Assembly (NCBI GenBank): GCA_030068145.1
Contig: JAPJBO010000697.1
Span: 60,062-124,061 of the forward strand
DNA from: Diplonema papillatum
Taxonomy: Eukaryota > Euglenozoa > Diplonemea > Diplonemida > Diplonemidae
Direction: 5' to 3'
DNA: 64,000 nucleotides
In this document: positions 28,869 through 39,286 of the stretch, piece by piece
Layout of the letters: each line of letters opens with the position of its first letter
How positions within the stretch are numbered: the first letter of the stretch is position 1
Notes under the pieces: model-generated
Told to the model about the DNA's origin: nothing
Database searches by the model: none
What the model saw: the letters and a program-made list of their open reading frames with translations, nothing else
Made by a program: the position numbers and the translations under genes

Positions 28869-29084
28869 TGTATAAGCACCTGCTTTGTAGGAAAGGCTTG
28901 AGGAGACTGCCAGTTGCGATAGATCAAAGGAGGTAAATGTGCTGTAGCCCACACGAAACACAGGTAAATCTGGGTTTAGTGGCGGGCGTAAGCGTTCAAC
29001 AAAAAAGACTGACTTTGTAGTTGTATTGTTTTCTCCCCCTCTAGCCTCCTTCGAAATGAGCACAAGGCGGTCCCTCGAGTATTT
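28869..29084 (+). mobile_element. CTYGA MITE, subfamily 2, full copy
   Basis: From GTATAAGCACCTGCTTTGTA, GGAAAGGCTTGAGGAGACTG to GGCGGTCCCTCGAGTATTT. The body GTGCTGTAGCCCACACGAAA matches 16949 and 22543. Confidence 0.7.
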
Positions 29085-29261
29085 TAAACAACCCGTCGCT
29101 GCAAACTGTGGCGCTTCCACCTGCGTCCTGTACCCCCAAACGCCCAAAGGACTCGGTGGGGGGATGCTTGACAACGCCATAAAAGAGATGGACAGCCTGA
29201 TGGAACGTGGGTTGCGCCAGGAGGCCCAAGTATGGTCTAACCGGGTAGGCGAGTAAACGTA

Positions 29262-29313
29262 GACGTTTACAGTTTATAAACGTTTACGTTTACTCAACGT
29301 TTACAGCTTCACT
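29262..29313. repeat. GTAAACG/CGTTTAC word arm ending CACTG
   Basis: Direct and inverted copies of GTAAACGTTTAC end in CTTCACTG followed by CCCTAGG. The end looks like the right terminus of a hAT MITE, and a similar arm ends GTCACTG-CCCTAG at 40290. No left partner found. Confidence 0.5.
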
Positions 29314-29321
29314 GCCCTAGG

Positions 29322-29491
29322 CGTAGTGGTCAAACGATTCGCATGCGATAATACTTATCGCATTATCGCACACGATTATCGCATGTAATCGGCGTAATGA
29401 AGCGTGCGATAATGCGAATGAAAATGCGATAATTGGCACTAAAATCCGAAATGCGATATTGTGCGAGAATGCGAATCGTTTGACCACTATG
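29322..29491. mobile_element. GCGATAAT-word hAT MITE, complete
   Basis: The left CGTAGTGGTCAAACGATTCG and the right CGAATCGTTTGACCACTATG form an inverted repeat with one mismatch. CCTAGG flanks both sides (29316-29321, 29492-29497). The interior is almost entirely GCGATAAT/ATTATCGC words. 170 bp; relatives at 3523 and 56055. Confidence 0.8.
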
Positions 29492-29685
29492 CCTAGGGGG
29501 GGGGTGTGCAAAGACCAGCGAATCACTCCAAAAAAGAGAACCACCACCCAAAGGAAGGACAACAAAAAAAGGTCTAAGACACCAGACTGCGCATCAACCT
29601 AAGAGAGGCACCCCAAATTCCTTACGGTTGCATTCCTTTCACTTTCCCGAAGTTGTTTCCTTCTTTTCTTAGCGTTGTTTTTGTA

Positions 29686-29790
29686 TGAGCACCTGCTTTG
29701 TGGGAAATACTTGAGGAGGCTGCCAGTTGCGACATATCATCAAAGACTCCCCACTATCGCAACAATATTCCAATATCAACGGAGGTAGAT
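29686..29790 (+). mobile_element. CTYGA MITE, subfamily 2, 5' fragment
   Basis: GTATGAGCACCTGCTTTGTG, GGAAATACTTGAGGAGGCTG and GACTCCCCACTATCGCAACA match 16949-17060. The right half is lost. Confidence 0.6.
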
Positions 29791-30120
29791 GTGCTGTATT
29801 TGCCTTCCCATCGACGGATGTTTATCGAGACCCACATTCAAACCGGTAACCAATAAAAGCATCGTCCCAGAGGTGTGGGGATCACCGAAGTACGCACGGT
29901 CTTTCTTCCATGGGGGGATGGGAAAAAAAGAAGTAATTCCCTTTGGGAACGTGTCAGTTAGACTTTGGCGGACAATGTCCGGCATCTCTGGCCTTAGTTT
30001 TTTATGGTTTGCCGTGCCGCCATATGTCCGCCACCGGGATAAAAAGGGGGGGGTGAGGGGCGTCGGCCGCAGTAGCCTGTAGGACAAAGCCATGGTTTGC
30101 CATGCCGTCATCTGTCCGTC

Positions 30121-30420
30121 AAAAAATACTCGGCGTAGCTGCTTCGACTCCGAATGGAAGGGAGGAAATATAGAGGTAAGGGGCAAATACAATACAAACA
30201 CAATCTGATTTGTTCTTCGCTTACACCACCGTGTGTTGTTTTCTCACTCAGGACCTTTGACCTGTTGTGTTTGTGTGATTTGTCGTGTAGGGGTAGACCC
30301 GCATGACCTCACGTCCGTTCAACACGTGGTTCGGTAGTTACACAGCACTTGGGATCCCTTCTGTTCTTTGTCGGGCAGCATCGTCGAGCATTTCCTTTCA
30401 AGCTGGCGCTTATGTAAAAA
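30121..30420 (-). mobile_element. CTCGACG MITE, reverse copy
   Basis: AAAATACTCGGCGTAGCTGC at the left and GGCGCTTATGTAAAAA at the right. The body is the reverse complement of the copy at 59484. This is the only near-full reverse copy; a reverse fragment is at 51410-51520. Confidence 0.8.
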
Positions 30421-30621
30421 TATATAAAGGTGGGGGAGGGGGGGGGTTCTCCGCTATGCCGGCAAGTGTCCGCCAAAGTCAACTGACACGTTCCCTTTGT
30501 TACATTAACTCCCTCCATGTGAAAGTGCATCTCTTCGTTCTCTCGTCTTCTTCCAGCCAAAGCCGGAATGAAAAAGAGGTAGTCACAACAACAACAAAAA
30601 AAAAAAAAAAAAAAAAAAAAA

Positions 30622-30715
30622 GCCAAGCAAACAACTTCCGTCGGCAGAGAAAAGTCTGCCTATCCGGAAGCAACCGCCTTCGGGTGGGACACTTTGTTGT
30701 CGTTGGCGGGGGAAG
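30622..30715 (+). repeat. Short structured SINE-like repeat
   Basis: GCCAAGCAAACAACTTCCGT to TTTGTTGTCGTTGGCGGGG after an A-tract of about 25 bases. The 3' hairpin is altered. Confidence 0.65.
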
Positions 30716-30756
30716 AAAAAAAAAATCCAGCCACTGCCACGCACGTCCTAGCCACC

Positions 30757-30870
30757 ATGGACCGCCGCCATCGAAATTTCTACGGCACATCGACCATCGA
30801 CATGAGTACGGTACAACCGACCCTTCAACAAGTTTTAGCCGACTTGCCAAATGCGATCGAGAGGTCATGA
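30757..30870 (+). CDS. 37-residue ORF in a strong Kozak context
   Basis: GCCACCATGG opens a frame MDRRHRNFYGTSTIDMSTVQ, ending LADLPNAIERS and a stop. The start context is the textbook vertebrate optimum. It could be a first exon (GAGAG-GTCATG near the end could be a donor) or chance. No family recognised. Confidence 0.2.
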   Translation: MDRRHRNFYGTSTIDMSTVQPTLQQVLADLPNAIERS

Positions 30871-30975
30871 GAAGTGGATGTCTACGGATAATTAAGCAAG
30901 AGCCTGGAGACAAAGCGTCAGAACGGGCCACCTGGCTGCATTTCTATTTGCGACAGGGAGTAAACTGATTGGTGA

Positions 30976-31254
30976 GTGGGGATTGTCCCAGAGGGAAGAA
31001 GTTTTTGTTTGAAAGGAGGAAATCGAAGGTCCACAAGAAAAACAAAGCAAAGTCGTCAGACATCAGAACGACGTATACGTAGACCGCACAAATCAGACAA
31101 AGGAGGTGCGAATTTTAAGAAACAAAAAAACGAGGCGGCAGCACTACGCCATGTGGCAAGCAGAGAAACCAAGCTGTTGAAAGTCCCGCAAGTGGCGAAG
31201 TGGGTAACAGGAGTCCTGAAAGGGCTGGAATGGGAGAGTGAAGGAAGGCGGTGA
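30976..31254 (+). CDS. Hypothetical frame, weak
   Basis: 92 codons, basic and lysine-rich at first, then KLLKVPQVAKWVTGVLKGLE near the end, which could form an amphipathic helix. No ATG at the start of the frame and no homologue recognised. It might be a later exon of the small ORF at 30757. Confidence 0.15.
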   Translation: MGIVPEGRSFCLKGGNRRSTRKTKQSRQTSERRIRRPHKSDKGGANFKKQKNEAAALRHVASRETKLLKVPQVAKWVTGVLKGLEWESEGRR

Positions 31255-31465
31255 GGAAGGGACCAACGCGTCTGGTGAACACGTGGCAGAGGCAGTAGAG
31301 CATTTGGCTAAACTCTTACCTTTTCGTAGAGATGATCACCATGAAAGATGTTCCCCTGTGCAATCAAGAACAACCGACTAGAAGACGAGATAGAGAACCC
31401 ATACTCGTCACGCCCCCGGGCGGCAAAAGGGGACCAGATGCCGACAGGGGGGGAAGAAGAAAAAG

Positions 31466-31625
31466 GCCGCTCCGGGTCCAGGAACGTGACGGTCAACCAC
31501 AGCTTGCAAGGCTTGAGTCGGAGGCAGCACAGAGCCACAACCCCGTCCGCTCTGCCCTGTGGCTGACCGTCTCGACGAGCTTATGTTCAGCGCAAGCGCC
31601 AAGCCCCAAGGTGCGCCAAGCCTTG
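31466..31625 (+). repeat. Dispersed repeat L, copy 2
   Basis: GCCGCTCCGGGTCCAGGAAC to GGTGCGCCAAGCC, preceded by AAGAAGAAAAAG. Its right part is opened by the hAT MITE at 31630. Confidence 0.75.
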
Positions 31626-32087
31626 ACAGCAGGGGGTTATGCACTGCAGCGGTTGGGTGAGGTATCTCACCCAAAAAAAGAAATTTGGAAATCGGGTGGG
31701 AGGTTGGGTTGATTTACACTACCTCGGATTGGGTTGGGCAGCGTTTTGGTGTCTGTATTCTGGGTTGGCAGGGGCGGGCTAGGTGTCTTCTGAAGGAGAA
31801 AGCTGGCTGCAGAAGGCCTGCCTTCAGCCAGGACACCAGATTCTGAGGCTCAATGTACCGTACCGTCTCCCATACTATAATACAGGGGGGGTCCGGGGGG
31901 CCAGAGAAAACGGGCTTGGTGTCTATTCTGAAGGAGAAAACGGGCTTGGTGTCTATTCTGAAGGAGAAAACGGGCTTGGTGTCTATTCTGAAGGAGAAAA
32001 CGGGCTTGGTGTCTATTCTGAAGGAGAAAACGGGCTTGGTGTCTATTCTGAAGGAGAAAACGGGCTGCATAAGGTCCTGCTTGACAG
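31622..32087. mobile_element. hAT MITE (CAGGGGGTTATGCA), copy 2 with expansion
   Basis: The element 31630-32079 starts CAGGGGGTTATGCACTGCAG and ends TGCATAAGGTCCTG. A perfect 8-bp duplication CTTGACAG lies at 31622-31629 and 32080-32087. A 30-bp unit (GAAGGAGAAAACGGGCTTGG then TGTCTATTCT) occurs five or six times from 31910 to 32065, against once or twice in copy 1. Apart from this, the two copies are almost identical. Confidence 0.9.
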
Positions 32088-32109
32088 GGGGGGGAAAAAA
32101 AAAAGAGCT

Positions 32110-32318
32110 GCATGGCAACCCCTGCTCAACATGTGCGCGTGGAGGGGGCCAAGACCAAACGCGAACTTCTTCTTGGTGTCGCAACGCTTACAAACTTGGC
32201 TAGCCGTAGTTAAAGTGTGTAATTATTCCTACATCCCTCACACTACACGACTCCCAGCCTCTATGGTCAACCGGAGACTTTAAAACCTCGGAGTTTCAAG
32301 CGAACTTTCACTCTAATA
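32110..32318 (+). repeat. SINE-like repeat B with common tail
   Basis: CCCCTGCTCAACATGTGCGC, GGGGGCCAAGACCAAACGCG, TCTTGGTGTCGCAACG, TGGCTAGCCGTAG and ATGGTCAACCGGAGACTTTA, ending TTTCACTCTAATAAC. A good full-length reference copy of this family. Confidence 0.7.
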
Positions 32319-32572
32319 ACAACGACCCCACCCCCTTACCACACTGAGGAGGGCCTACCGTATGCAAAGTCGCACGGATAATGGCTGAATCCCTCAAGCA
32401 CTCAGGCGAAACTGTGCGAATGGTTTGGAGACAGTCCAATTGCCGAGAGTCCACACATGATGCTAGCATCTTTGAAAGTATGCATACGCATACAGCAGCA
32501 TATGTATGCATATGTGGGGCTGTGTGAGGCCAGCCCGGCCTTCTGGCTGCTGCGTGACGGGCCTATGAGTGA

Positions 32573-32701
32573 ACACGGTGGAGTCCAGAGCCCCAGAAAC
32601 TGGAGTTAAAGCTGGAGTTGAAAAAGCGGGTGTCACACGCTTTTTAGGTGTGACTCGTGCCCTCTTTGACTGCACTTTCTGAGGCTGGACCTCACCGTGT
32701 A
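32573..32701. mobile_element. CTACACGG-type MITE
   Basis: Left ACACGGTGGAGTCCAGAGCC, right GAGGCTGGACCTCACCGTGT. The inner stem is GGGTGTCACACG / TAGGTGTGACTCGTG. It lies directly left of the second hAT remnant. Confidence 0.75.
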
Positions 32702-32724
32702 ACAATGCAATGTACTGGCAAGTG

Positions 32725-32990
32725 GTAGACTACGAGGTAGAAAGCAGGTCGATGAGGATGCGTGCCACGGTCATTGTCTGCCTCGCTTTTCCCCGACGAT
32801 GTCGAACGCCAGCTCGAAGCACTGAACGAGCATGCTTCATGGCGCACGACAGCCTACAACGGGCTGGCGAAAAAAGCCCGCACCACGTGGGTGGGCCTTT
32901 CCGCCAGCCCGTTGCTCAGCAGATCCTGAGACAACCAGCTTCGGTTGCCTCATCGGAGCGCGGCGTCAGCTTACGGGAGTGAACGTGAAC
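32725..32990 (+). pseudogene. hAT transposase C-terminal remnant, copy 2
   Basis: The forward frame reads SLFPDDVERQLEALNEHASW then RTTAYNGLAKKARTTW, a stop, and ILRQPASVASSERGVSLRE-like sequence in another frame. This copy preserves the first part better than the one at 1859. The duplicated region continues to 33162 (CGGACATAGGTTCCGTCGAC, ACTCTGCTTTTAAGTATCCT, then ATGCAT words). A third partial copy of its end is at 33518-33632. Confidence 0.7.
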
Positions 32991-33159
32991 ACACTTGTCC
33001 GTGTACTCCGGGTTGCGGCGGACATAGGTTCCGTCGACACTCACGAAACTCTGCTTTTAAGTATCCTTTTCGACTTCCCCTTTGTCCTGGGACGAAGGAG
33101 GTGCATTGCTTGAGAAGTCACAGCCATATGCATAGCCGTATGCACACGTATGCATACGT

Positions 33160-33490
33160 GTACTCCGGGTTGCGGCGGACATAGGTTCCGTCGACACTCA
33201 CGAAACCACCCAGAAGAAAAGCCAGGCACCGGGATCTTCCTGACGAGCACGCGACCCGGTGAACATAATCAAGAGTCGAAGATTAGCGTCGAAACTTCCT
33301 GGCTTTTCACGCCGCAGCAGAACGACCACACCCTACCCAATCCCAAGCACCCTCTAAACGCGTTAGGGGACTTCACAAGGTTTCACAACGGAGTGACACA
33401 ACACCCGAAACGAGTCGCACTCTTTTACTTTTCTCAACCCCCCGCCATACCCAAGCCTCTACGGTCAACCGGAGACTTTAAAATACCGAC
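33160..33490 (+). other. Partial duplication and diverged tail
   Basis: GTGTACTCCGGGTTGCGGCG through TCACGAAA (33160-33206) repeats 33001-33049. The rest is unique up to a diverged common tail at 33465-33515 (GGTCAACCGGAGACTTTAAA, AACGCTAGAAAC). Confidence 0.5.
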
Positions 33491-33887
33491 CTTCTAATCC
33501 ACAAATAACGCTAGAAACTCTGCTTTTAAGTATCCTTTTCGACTTCCCCTTTGTCCTGGGACGAAGGAGGTGCATTGCTTGAGAAGTCACAGCCATATGC
33601 ATAGCCGTATGCATACGTATGCATACGTGGGGGCCGGTTTCATACCCCGCTTTGGGAGCCGCACACACCCCTTTTTACCTTTTGCCAAATATTTCTGCGA
33701 CCCTTTTCTAAACAGCATCTTCCCCGAAGAGGACTTGACGCTAGCATCAACCATGCACGGAAAAACTCCTTCAGAACATAACGCCTGGGTCGGTCCGAAT
33801 CTAGCAGCGCCCAAAAAAATGTGTAGCTGATAACCTGCTTTCGCTCTTAAAAATCTCATAAGTCAAACGGAGACCTTTCAAAAAGCT

Positions 33888-33985
33888 CTTACGACACTCA
33901 GAGCACAAAGAATATCTTCCCTTAACGACGAAGGTCACCCGGAGACTTTAAAACCCCGGAGTTTCAAGCGAACTTTCACTCTAAA
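33888..33985 (+). repeat. SINE-like repeat A, short 3' copy
   Basis: Starts at CTCTTACGACACTCAGAGCA and ends with the tail; a strongly 5'-truncated copy. Confidence 0.7.
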
Positions 33986-34081
33986 AACCGACCGCTTACT
34001 ACAAGAAACAGTCTAAAAAAAGCGTCACAGACAACTGACTGCGCGATAACTGCCGGAAACACAAAAAAAAGACAAAGATTT

Positions 34082-34170
34082 CCCCAAACAACTTCCCGCT
34101 GGTAGAGAAAAGCCTGCCAGGGGAAACTAGCCCGTAAGCTGCTTTGACACTTGCTGTCGTTGGGAGGAAA
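34082..34170 (+). repeat. Short structured SINE-like repeat, variant
   Basis: CCCCAAACAACTTCCCGCTG to CTTGCTGTCGTTGGG; the middle hairpin is replaced. GCGTCACAGACAACTGACTG and GGAAACACAAAAA precede it, as at 58805. Confidence 0.6.
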
Positions 34171-34329
34171 AAAAAAAAAAAGCAACAACAACAAGCCAGT
34201 CTCACATATTCCGAGAAATCCCCGCCGGGCTGCAAGCAATCCCAGACTGGACAGGAGAACCATGGAGACAGCCCGGACGGTTTCGCACGGGTGCGGAAGC
34301 AGTTTGCGCCTTAAGCCGCACTGCGCGAC

Positions 34330-34615
34330 GGTTCGCCTTGCAGGATGCAATGGAAACGCTTCCTGAATCTGCACTGAGCAAGGCTCACACCTTGCTTGAA
34401 TCTGCACCGCCCGAAGGTTTGCCTTGCATGATGCAATAAAAAAGCTTCCTGAATCTGCACTGGGCAAGACTCACACCTTTGCTTGAATCAGCACCGCCTC
34501 AAGGTTTGCCTTGCATGATGCAATGGAAACGCTTCCTGAATCTGCACTGAGCAAGACTCACACCTTGCTTGAATCTGCACCGCCCCAAGGTTTTCGTTGC
34601 ATGATGCAATGGAAC
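34330..34615 (+). repeat. ~87-bp tandem repeat, about 3.5 copies
   Basis: GCCTTGCATGATGCAATGGA then AACGCTTCCTGAATCTGCAC recurs with GCCTTG/CGTTGC at about 34335, 34421, 34508 and 34595. TTGCATGATGCAA is a near-palindrome. Confidence 0.85.
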
Positions 34616-35061
34616 ACGGGACTGCTGGGGTCGCACCTACGTAGAGGTGAATACTTCTTCTATCGTAGGAAGACGAACTTCTGCGAAAGCATTCGACGAG
34701 AATGTCGTCATCAATCAGCGTGCTACCCGTAGTCCACTGCTGTAAAACGATACTACCATCCCGATGTGCCGGGGGGTGAATTGCACGGTGGAGTTTAGCC
34801 TCAGAAGCTGGTGTTGAAGCTGGAGTTTGAACCCCCCGTAGCATCAGCAGGAGCAGCGCGGTCATTGACCTTCGCCGTGTTTTCCGAGGTGGAGTCTGTC
34901 CTTCTTTTCCCTCGACCCAGTCTGACGCTTGCCGCCGCCGGGGCGGAGGAGGGAATGCCCATGTATGTTGAATAAATCCAACTCAAGTGGAAACCCAGCG
35001 GACTCTCCCCGCAACCAGGGCTTACGCTCCACGTGTGGAACGTGTGGATTTTCACACGTTA

Positions 35062-35354
35062 TTTTTACATAAGCGCCAGCTTGAAAGGAAATGCTCGACG
35101 ATGCTGCCCGACAAAGAACCGAAGGGATCCCAAGCTGTAGCTACCGAACCACGTGTTGAACGGACGTGAGGTCATGCGGGTCTACCCCTACACGACAAAT
35201 CACACAAACACAACAGGTCAAAAGTCCTGAGTGAGAAAACAACACACGGTGGTGTAAGCGAAGAACAAATCAGATTGTGTTTGTATTGTATTTGCCCCTT
35301 ACCTCTATATTTCCTCCCTTCCATTCGGAGTCGAAGCAGCTACGTCGAGTATTT
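35062..35354 (+). mobile_element. CTCGACG MITE
   Basis: From TTTTACATAAGCGCCAGCTT, GGAAATGCTCGACGATGCTG to GAAGCAGCTACGTCGAGTAT and TT. The inner ends AAATGCTCGACGATGCTGCC and, in reverse, AAATACTCGACGTAGCTGC are imperfect inverted repeats. About 290 bp, no coding part. Confidence 0.85.
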
Positions 35355-35697
35355 CCTGGATTTTTTACCCCACGTGTGCTTCCACGTGTGGGATCCACAG
35401 GTACCACATGTGGATTTTGACTTATTTTTCCCCAGTGCAAATACTGCCGACGCGTCACTGCTGCTGTGTGCGCTCGGATTGGCGCCGCTCAAGCGGCCAC
35501 CTTAAGTCACTCGTTTATTTGTAAAGATTGCTCCGTTCTTCTCCCTGACTTGATCCCGGATTAGGATGACACATACTACTACTACTAGTACTCCCACATG
35601 TGCTTGCCACAGGTTGGTCCACATGCAGGGGAGTCTAGGCCCACAAGTCGCTAAGGCCGCACCGCCAGGTCGCCAAGTCCAGTAGTGAGGCTATTTC

Positions 35698-35968
35698 TTT
35701 TACATAAGCGCCAGCTTGAAAGGAAATGCTCGACGATGCTGCCCGACAAAGAACCGAAGGGATCCCAAGTGCTGTAACTACCGAACCACGTGTTGAACGG
35801 ACGTGAGGTCATGCGGGTCTACCCCTACACGACAAATCACACAAACACAACAGGTCAAAAAATGGTGTAAGCGAAGAACAAATCAGATTGTGTTTGTATT
35901 GTATTTGCCCCTTACCTCTATATTTCCTCCCTTCCATTCGGAGTCGAAGCAGCTACGTCGAGTATTTT
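35698..35968 (+). mobile_element. CTCGACG MITE
   Basis: Same family; lacks about 25 bp (after ACAGGTCAAA) relative to 35062. Inserted in the T-run of the CAGGGCTTACG MITE. Confidence 0.85.
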
Positions 35969-36011
35969 TGCCCGCCGCACATATGGGCATAGGTTTTTTT
36001 TCCCTCCAACC

Positions 36012-36303
36012 CAGGGCTTACGCTCCACGTGTGGAACGTGTAGGTTTCCACACGTTAATTCTTTTTGGATTTTGTTCCCCCACGTGTGGATCCACAGGTA
36101 CCACATGTGGATTTTGATTTATTGGTCCACATGCAGGGGGAGTCTAGGCCCACTAGTGGTCAAGGCCGCGCCAAGTCAGTAGCGACACTATTTTTTTTGC
36201 CGTCGCACATGAGGGGAAAGGTTTTTTTCCCCCTCGAACCTTAAGCGCCCACACGTGGACCACACGTATTTTCTCTGAGACCGAAAACAGAGCGTAAGCC
36301 CTG
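36012..36303 (+). mobile_element. CAGGGCTTACG hAT MITE, uninterrupted
   Basis: 292 bp from CAGGGCTTACGCTCC to GAGCGTAAGCCCTG. Across the insertion point it reads GCGACACTATTTTTTTTGCC, then GTCGCACATGAGGGGAAAGG, giving the empty-site sequence for the YR element at 23243. The flanks do not show a clean 8-bp duplication. Confidence 0.85.
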
Positions 36304-37055
36304 GATCTTGGTGTCGGTCACAAATTGTTTCGAACCTGACTTGCCAAAGCAAGCAAGTAAAGTGTACACGAAAGAAGCCATGCATGCCCCCCCAAACCCA
36401 CCCAGTACGTATTAGGTACGTGGATCACAAGCAAAGTGTACACGAAAGAAGCCATGCATGCCGCCCTTCAACCCCGGAATACGCATTTGCTTCAAAGAAC
36501 CCATATTTTTTTTTTTTTGACGAAGTTCATCCGGAGACTCTAAAATCCCAGTCTCTCAAGCGAACTTTAACTCTGCATACAACACACAAGCCAAGTTGCT
36601 GCAGGAAGAAGGAAACTAACTCTTGCTCGCCGATCTCCTGCGCTCTCGTCTTGCGAAGGCATGTGGCCAACCCGCATCTCGTAGCAGCCTAGCGACAAGG
36701 CTGGTTTCTCACGCAACGCTTGCATGGTTCCATGGATCACAAGCAAAGTGTACACGAAAGAAGCCATGCATGCCGCCCTTCAACCCCGGAATACGCATTT
36801 GCTTCAAAAGAACCCATTTGACGAAGTTCACCCGGAGACTCTAAAATCCCAGTCTCTCAAGCGAACTTTAACTCTGCCTACAACACACAAACCAAGTTGC
36901 TGCAGGAAGAAGGAAACTAACTCTTGCTCGTCGATCTCTTGCGCTCTCGTCTTGCGAAGGCATGTGGCCAACCCGCATCTCGTAGCAGCCTAGCGACAAG
37001 GCTGGTTTCTCACGCAACGCTTGCATGGTTCCAGGTAGGTACGTGGATCACAAGC
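36304..37055 (+). repeat. ~305-bp tandem duplication containing repeat B tails
   Basis: The unit from TGGATCACAAGCAAAGTGTA to CGCAACGCTTGCATGGTTCC occurs at 36422-36731 and 36732-37033, and a third starts at 37043. Each unit contains a repeat-B-like end with tail (ATCCGGAGACTCTAAAATCC, TCTCAAGCGAACTTTAACTC) and a GCTCTCGTCTTGCGAAGGCA block not seen elsewhere. Confidence 0.8.
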
Positions 37056-37851
<796 letters not shown>

Positions 37852-38012
37852 CAAGCTTGCTTGAGCGCCTTCGGCGCGTCAAGTTGGAATCCTTACGTTT
37901 CTGAGCGAACTCCTCATATTATCCACTCGCCAAAAGCGAGGTTGGAGGGGTAAGCAAAAACTGACAAACGCAGGCCCACCGTTTGCCCCCTTTTTGTACT
38001 CCCCCTTCGAAA

Positions 38013-39266
38013 ATGAACACGGCACCCGCCTCCCCGTTGCCCTCCCGCGAGCGCACGAACTTTACGTTCCCAGCAGCGCTCGTGGAGGCTTTCCGTCGAA
38101 CCTTTGTGGCGGAGCCTGAAGATAGGAGGAACTATCTGACGGCCGACATGGAAGCGGCGTGCTCCCGGTTGTTCGGGGCATGTGATGAGCAGGCCCTCGC
38201 CCGGGCGAAAGGCGTCATCGCTGACGTCTTGAAGGTGCAGTACAGCGAGGCAAACAAGCTGTCTGCCACGCAGGTCGTTGGCGTGGTGATGGCCTTGCAC
38301 GAGAAGGACCCCCGGTCGACCGCCGAGGCAGTTGCGAACAATTCGCCAGTACCCGTTCCGACGTCATCCGTCCCGCCGCCCTCCCTCGACGTCTCGCAAC
38401 GTTTGGACCAGATGATGGCCCTGCTCGTCGGGCTCGCCGACAAGGTGAACCGTTTGGAAGCACAGGAAACGGCGGTCCCTGCCTCCCGAGCTCCGACCAG
38501 GATGGAGGGTTTGGGCCTCGGTGTCCAGATCACTGACGGGGAGAAGATCGCTGTCGTGACCGACGTTGGTCCTGACGGGGCCTCAATCGTGGTCCTAGGG
38601 ACGTCCGTGTTCGAGGCCGTCCCCCACGAACAACTGGCGCGCTACTGGAAGTTGCTCAGTGCGACGGGGAAGGATGGGCAGGCGGGGCTGGATGAGGCGG
38701 TCAACACCGAGCCGCGAGACTGCGTGCCTCTCGCGTTGAAAGAGGTGGCGCTTAACGGAAGCACCTGGATGCCCTACGCCGACCAGGGCCCGGTTTTTCG
38801 GGATGCCCTGGTGACAGAGCTCGAGAGGCGAGCCCCAGCCGACATCCCCGGGGCGACGGCGTACGGACACGTGCTGGAACTGTCGGCGGCCTTAATAGGC
38901 GACGATCCCCTGGAGGACGTGCTCGAGCGCGCCGGCGAGATGCTCGAGTTTTGGCGTGTCCGCTCCAACCAGGGGTACGCTGCGGCCGACGCCTTCGCAG
39001 CGACGCTCGACGAAGCACCGGCTATGTCGCAACGGCTCAAGAAGGCGAGAGCAGCGGCAGAGAAGGCAGCCGAGAAGAAGACCGCAAAGGCGAAGCAGGC
39101 CCAACCAGAAGCGCGAGACGGCGCACGCCGGGCGTCCTTTCGCGGCCGTGCATACGGGAACCGCGCCTCGGGCAGCCGCGCCCCCGGCAACCGCCACTAC
39201 GGCAACCACGACGGCCGTCCACGATCGACCAGCAACGGCAGCCGAAAGTCGGACAGCCGGAAGTGA
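38013..39266 (+). CDS. Gag-like protein
   Basis: 417 residues from the ATG at 38013. A predicted coiled coil (SQRLDQMMALLVGLADKVNR, ~residues 130-155) is followed by an all-helical acidic middle, an alanine/lysine-rich helix (KKARAAAEKAAEKKTAKAKQ) and an arginine/glycine-rich tail (RGRAYGNRASGSRAPGNRHY). Coiled coil plus basic nucleic-acid-binding tail is typical of retroelement ORF1/Gag. It is not evidently homologous to the ORF1 at 23379. A host RNA-binding protein is the alternative. Confidence 0.5.
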   Translation: MNTAPASPLPSRERTNFTFPAALVEAFRRTFVAEPEDRRNYLTADMEAACSRLFGACDEQALARAKGVIADVLKVQYSEANKLSATQVVGVVMALHEKDPRSTAEAVANNSPVPVPTSSVPPPSLDVSQRLDQMMALLVGLADKVNRLEAQETAVPASRAPTRMEGLGLGVQITDGEKIAVVTDVGPDGASIVVLGTSVFEAVPHEQLARYWKLLSATGKDGQAGLDEAVNTEPRDCVPLALKEVALNGSTWMPYADQGPVFRDALVTELERRAPADIPGATAYGHVLELSAALIGDDPLEDVLERAGEMLEFWRVRSNQGYAAADAFAATLDEAPAMSQRLKKARAAAEKAAEKKTAKAKQAQPEARDGARRASFRGRAYGNRASGSRAPGNRHYGNHDGRPRSTSNGSRKSDSRK

Positions 39267-39286
39267 GCCGGTCGACAGTGGCGGAC

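Larger units (their letters stand above)
35010..36011 (+). mobile_element. CAGGGCTTACG MITE opened twice by CTCGACG MITEs
   Basis: Pieces of one hAT MITE lie at 35016-35061, 35355-35440 and 35600-35697, with its right part at 35969-36008. CTCGACG MITEs occupy 35062-35354 and 35698-35968. The second sits in the same T-run that holds the YR element at 23243. About 160 bp of unrelated sequence (35441-35599, with a CTACTACTACTAG run) also interrupts it. Confidence 0.75.
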
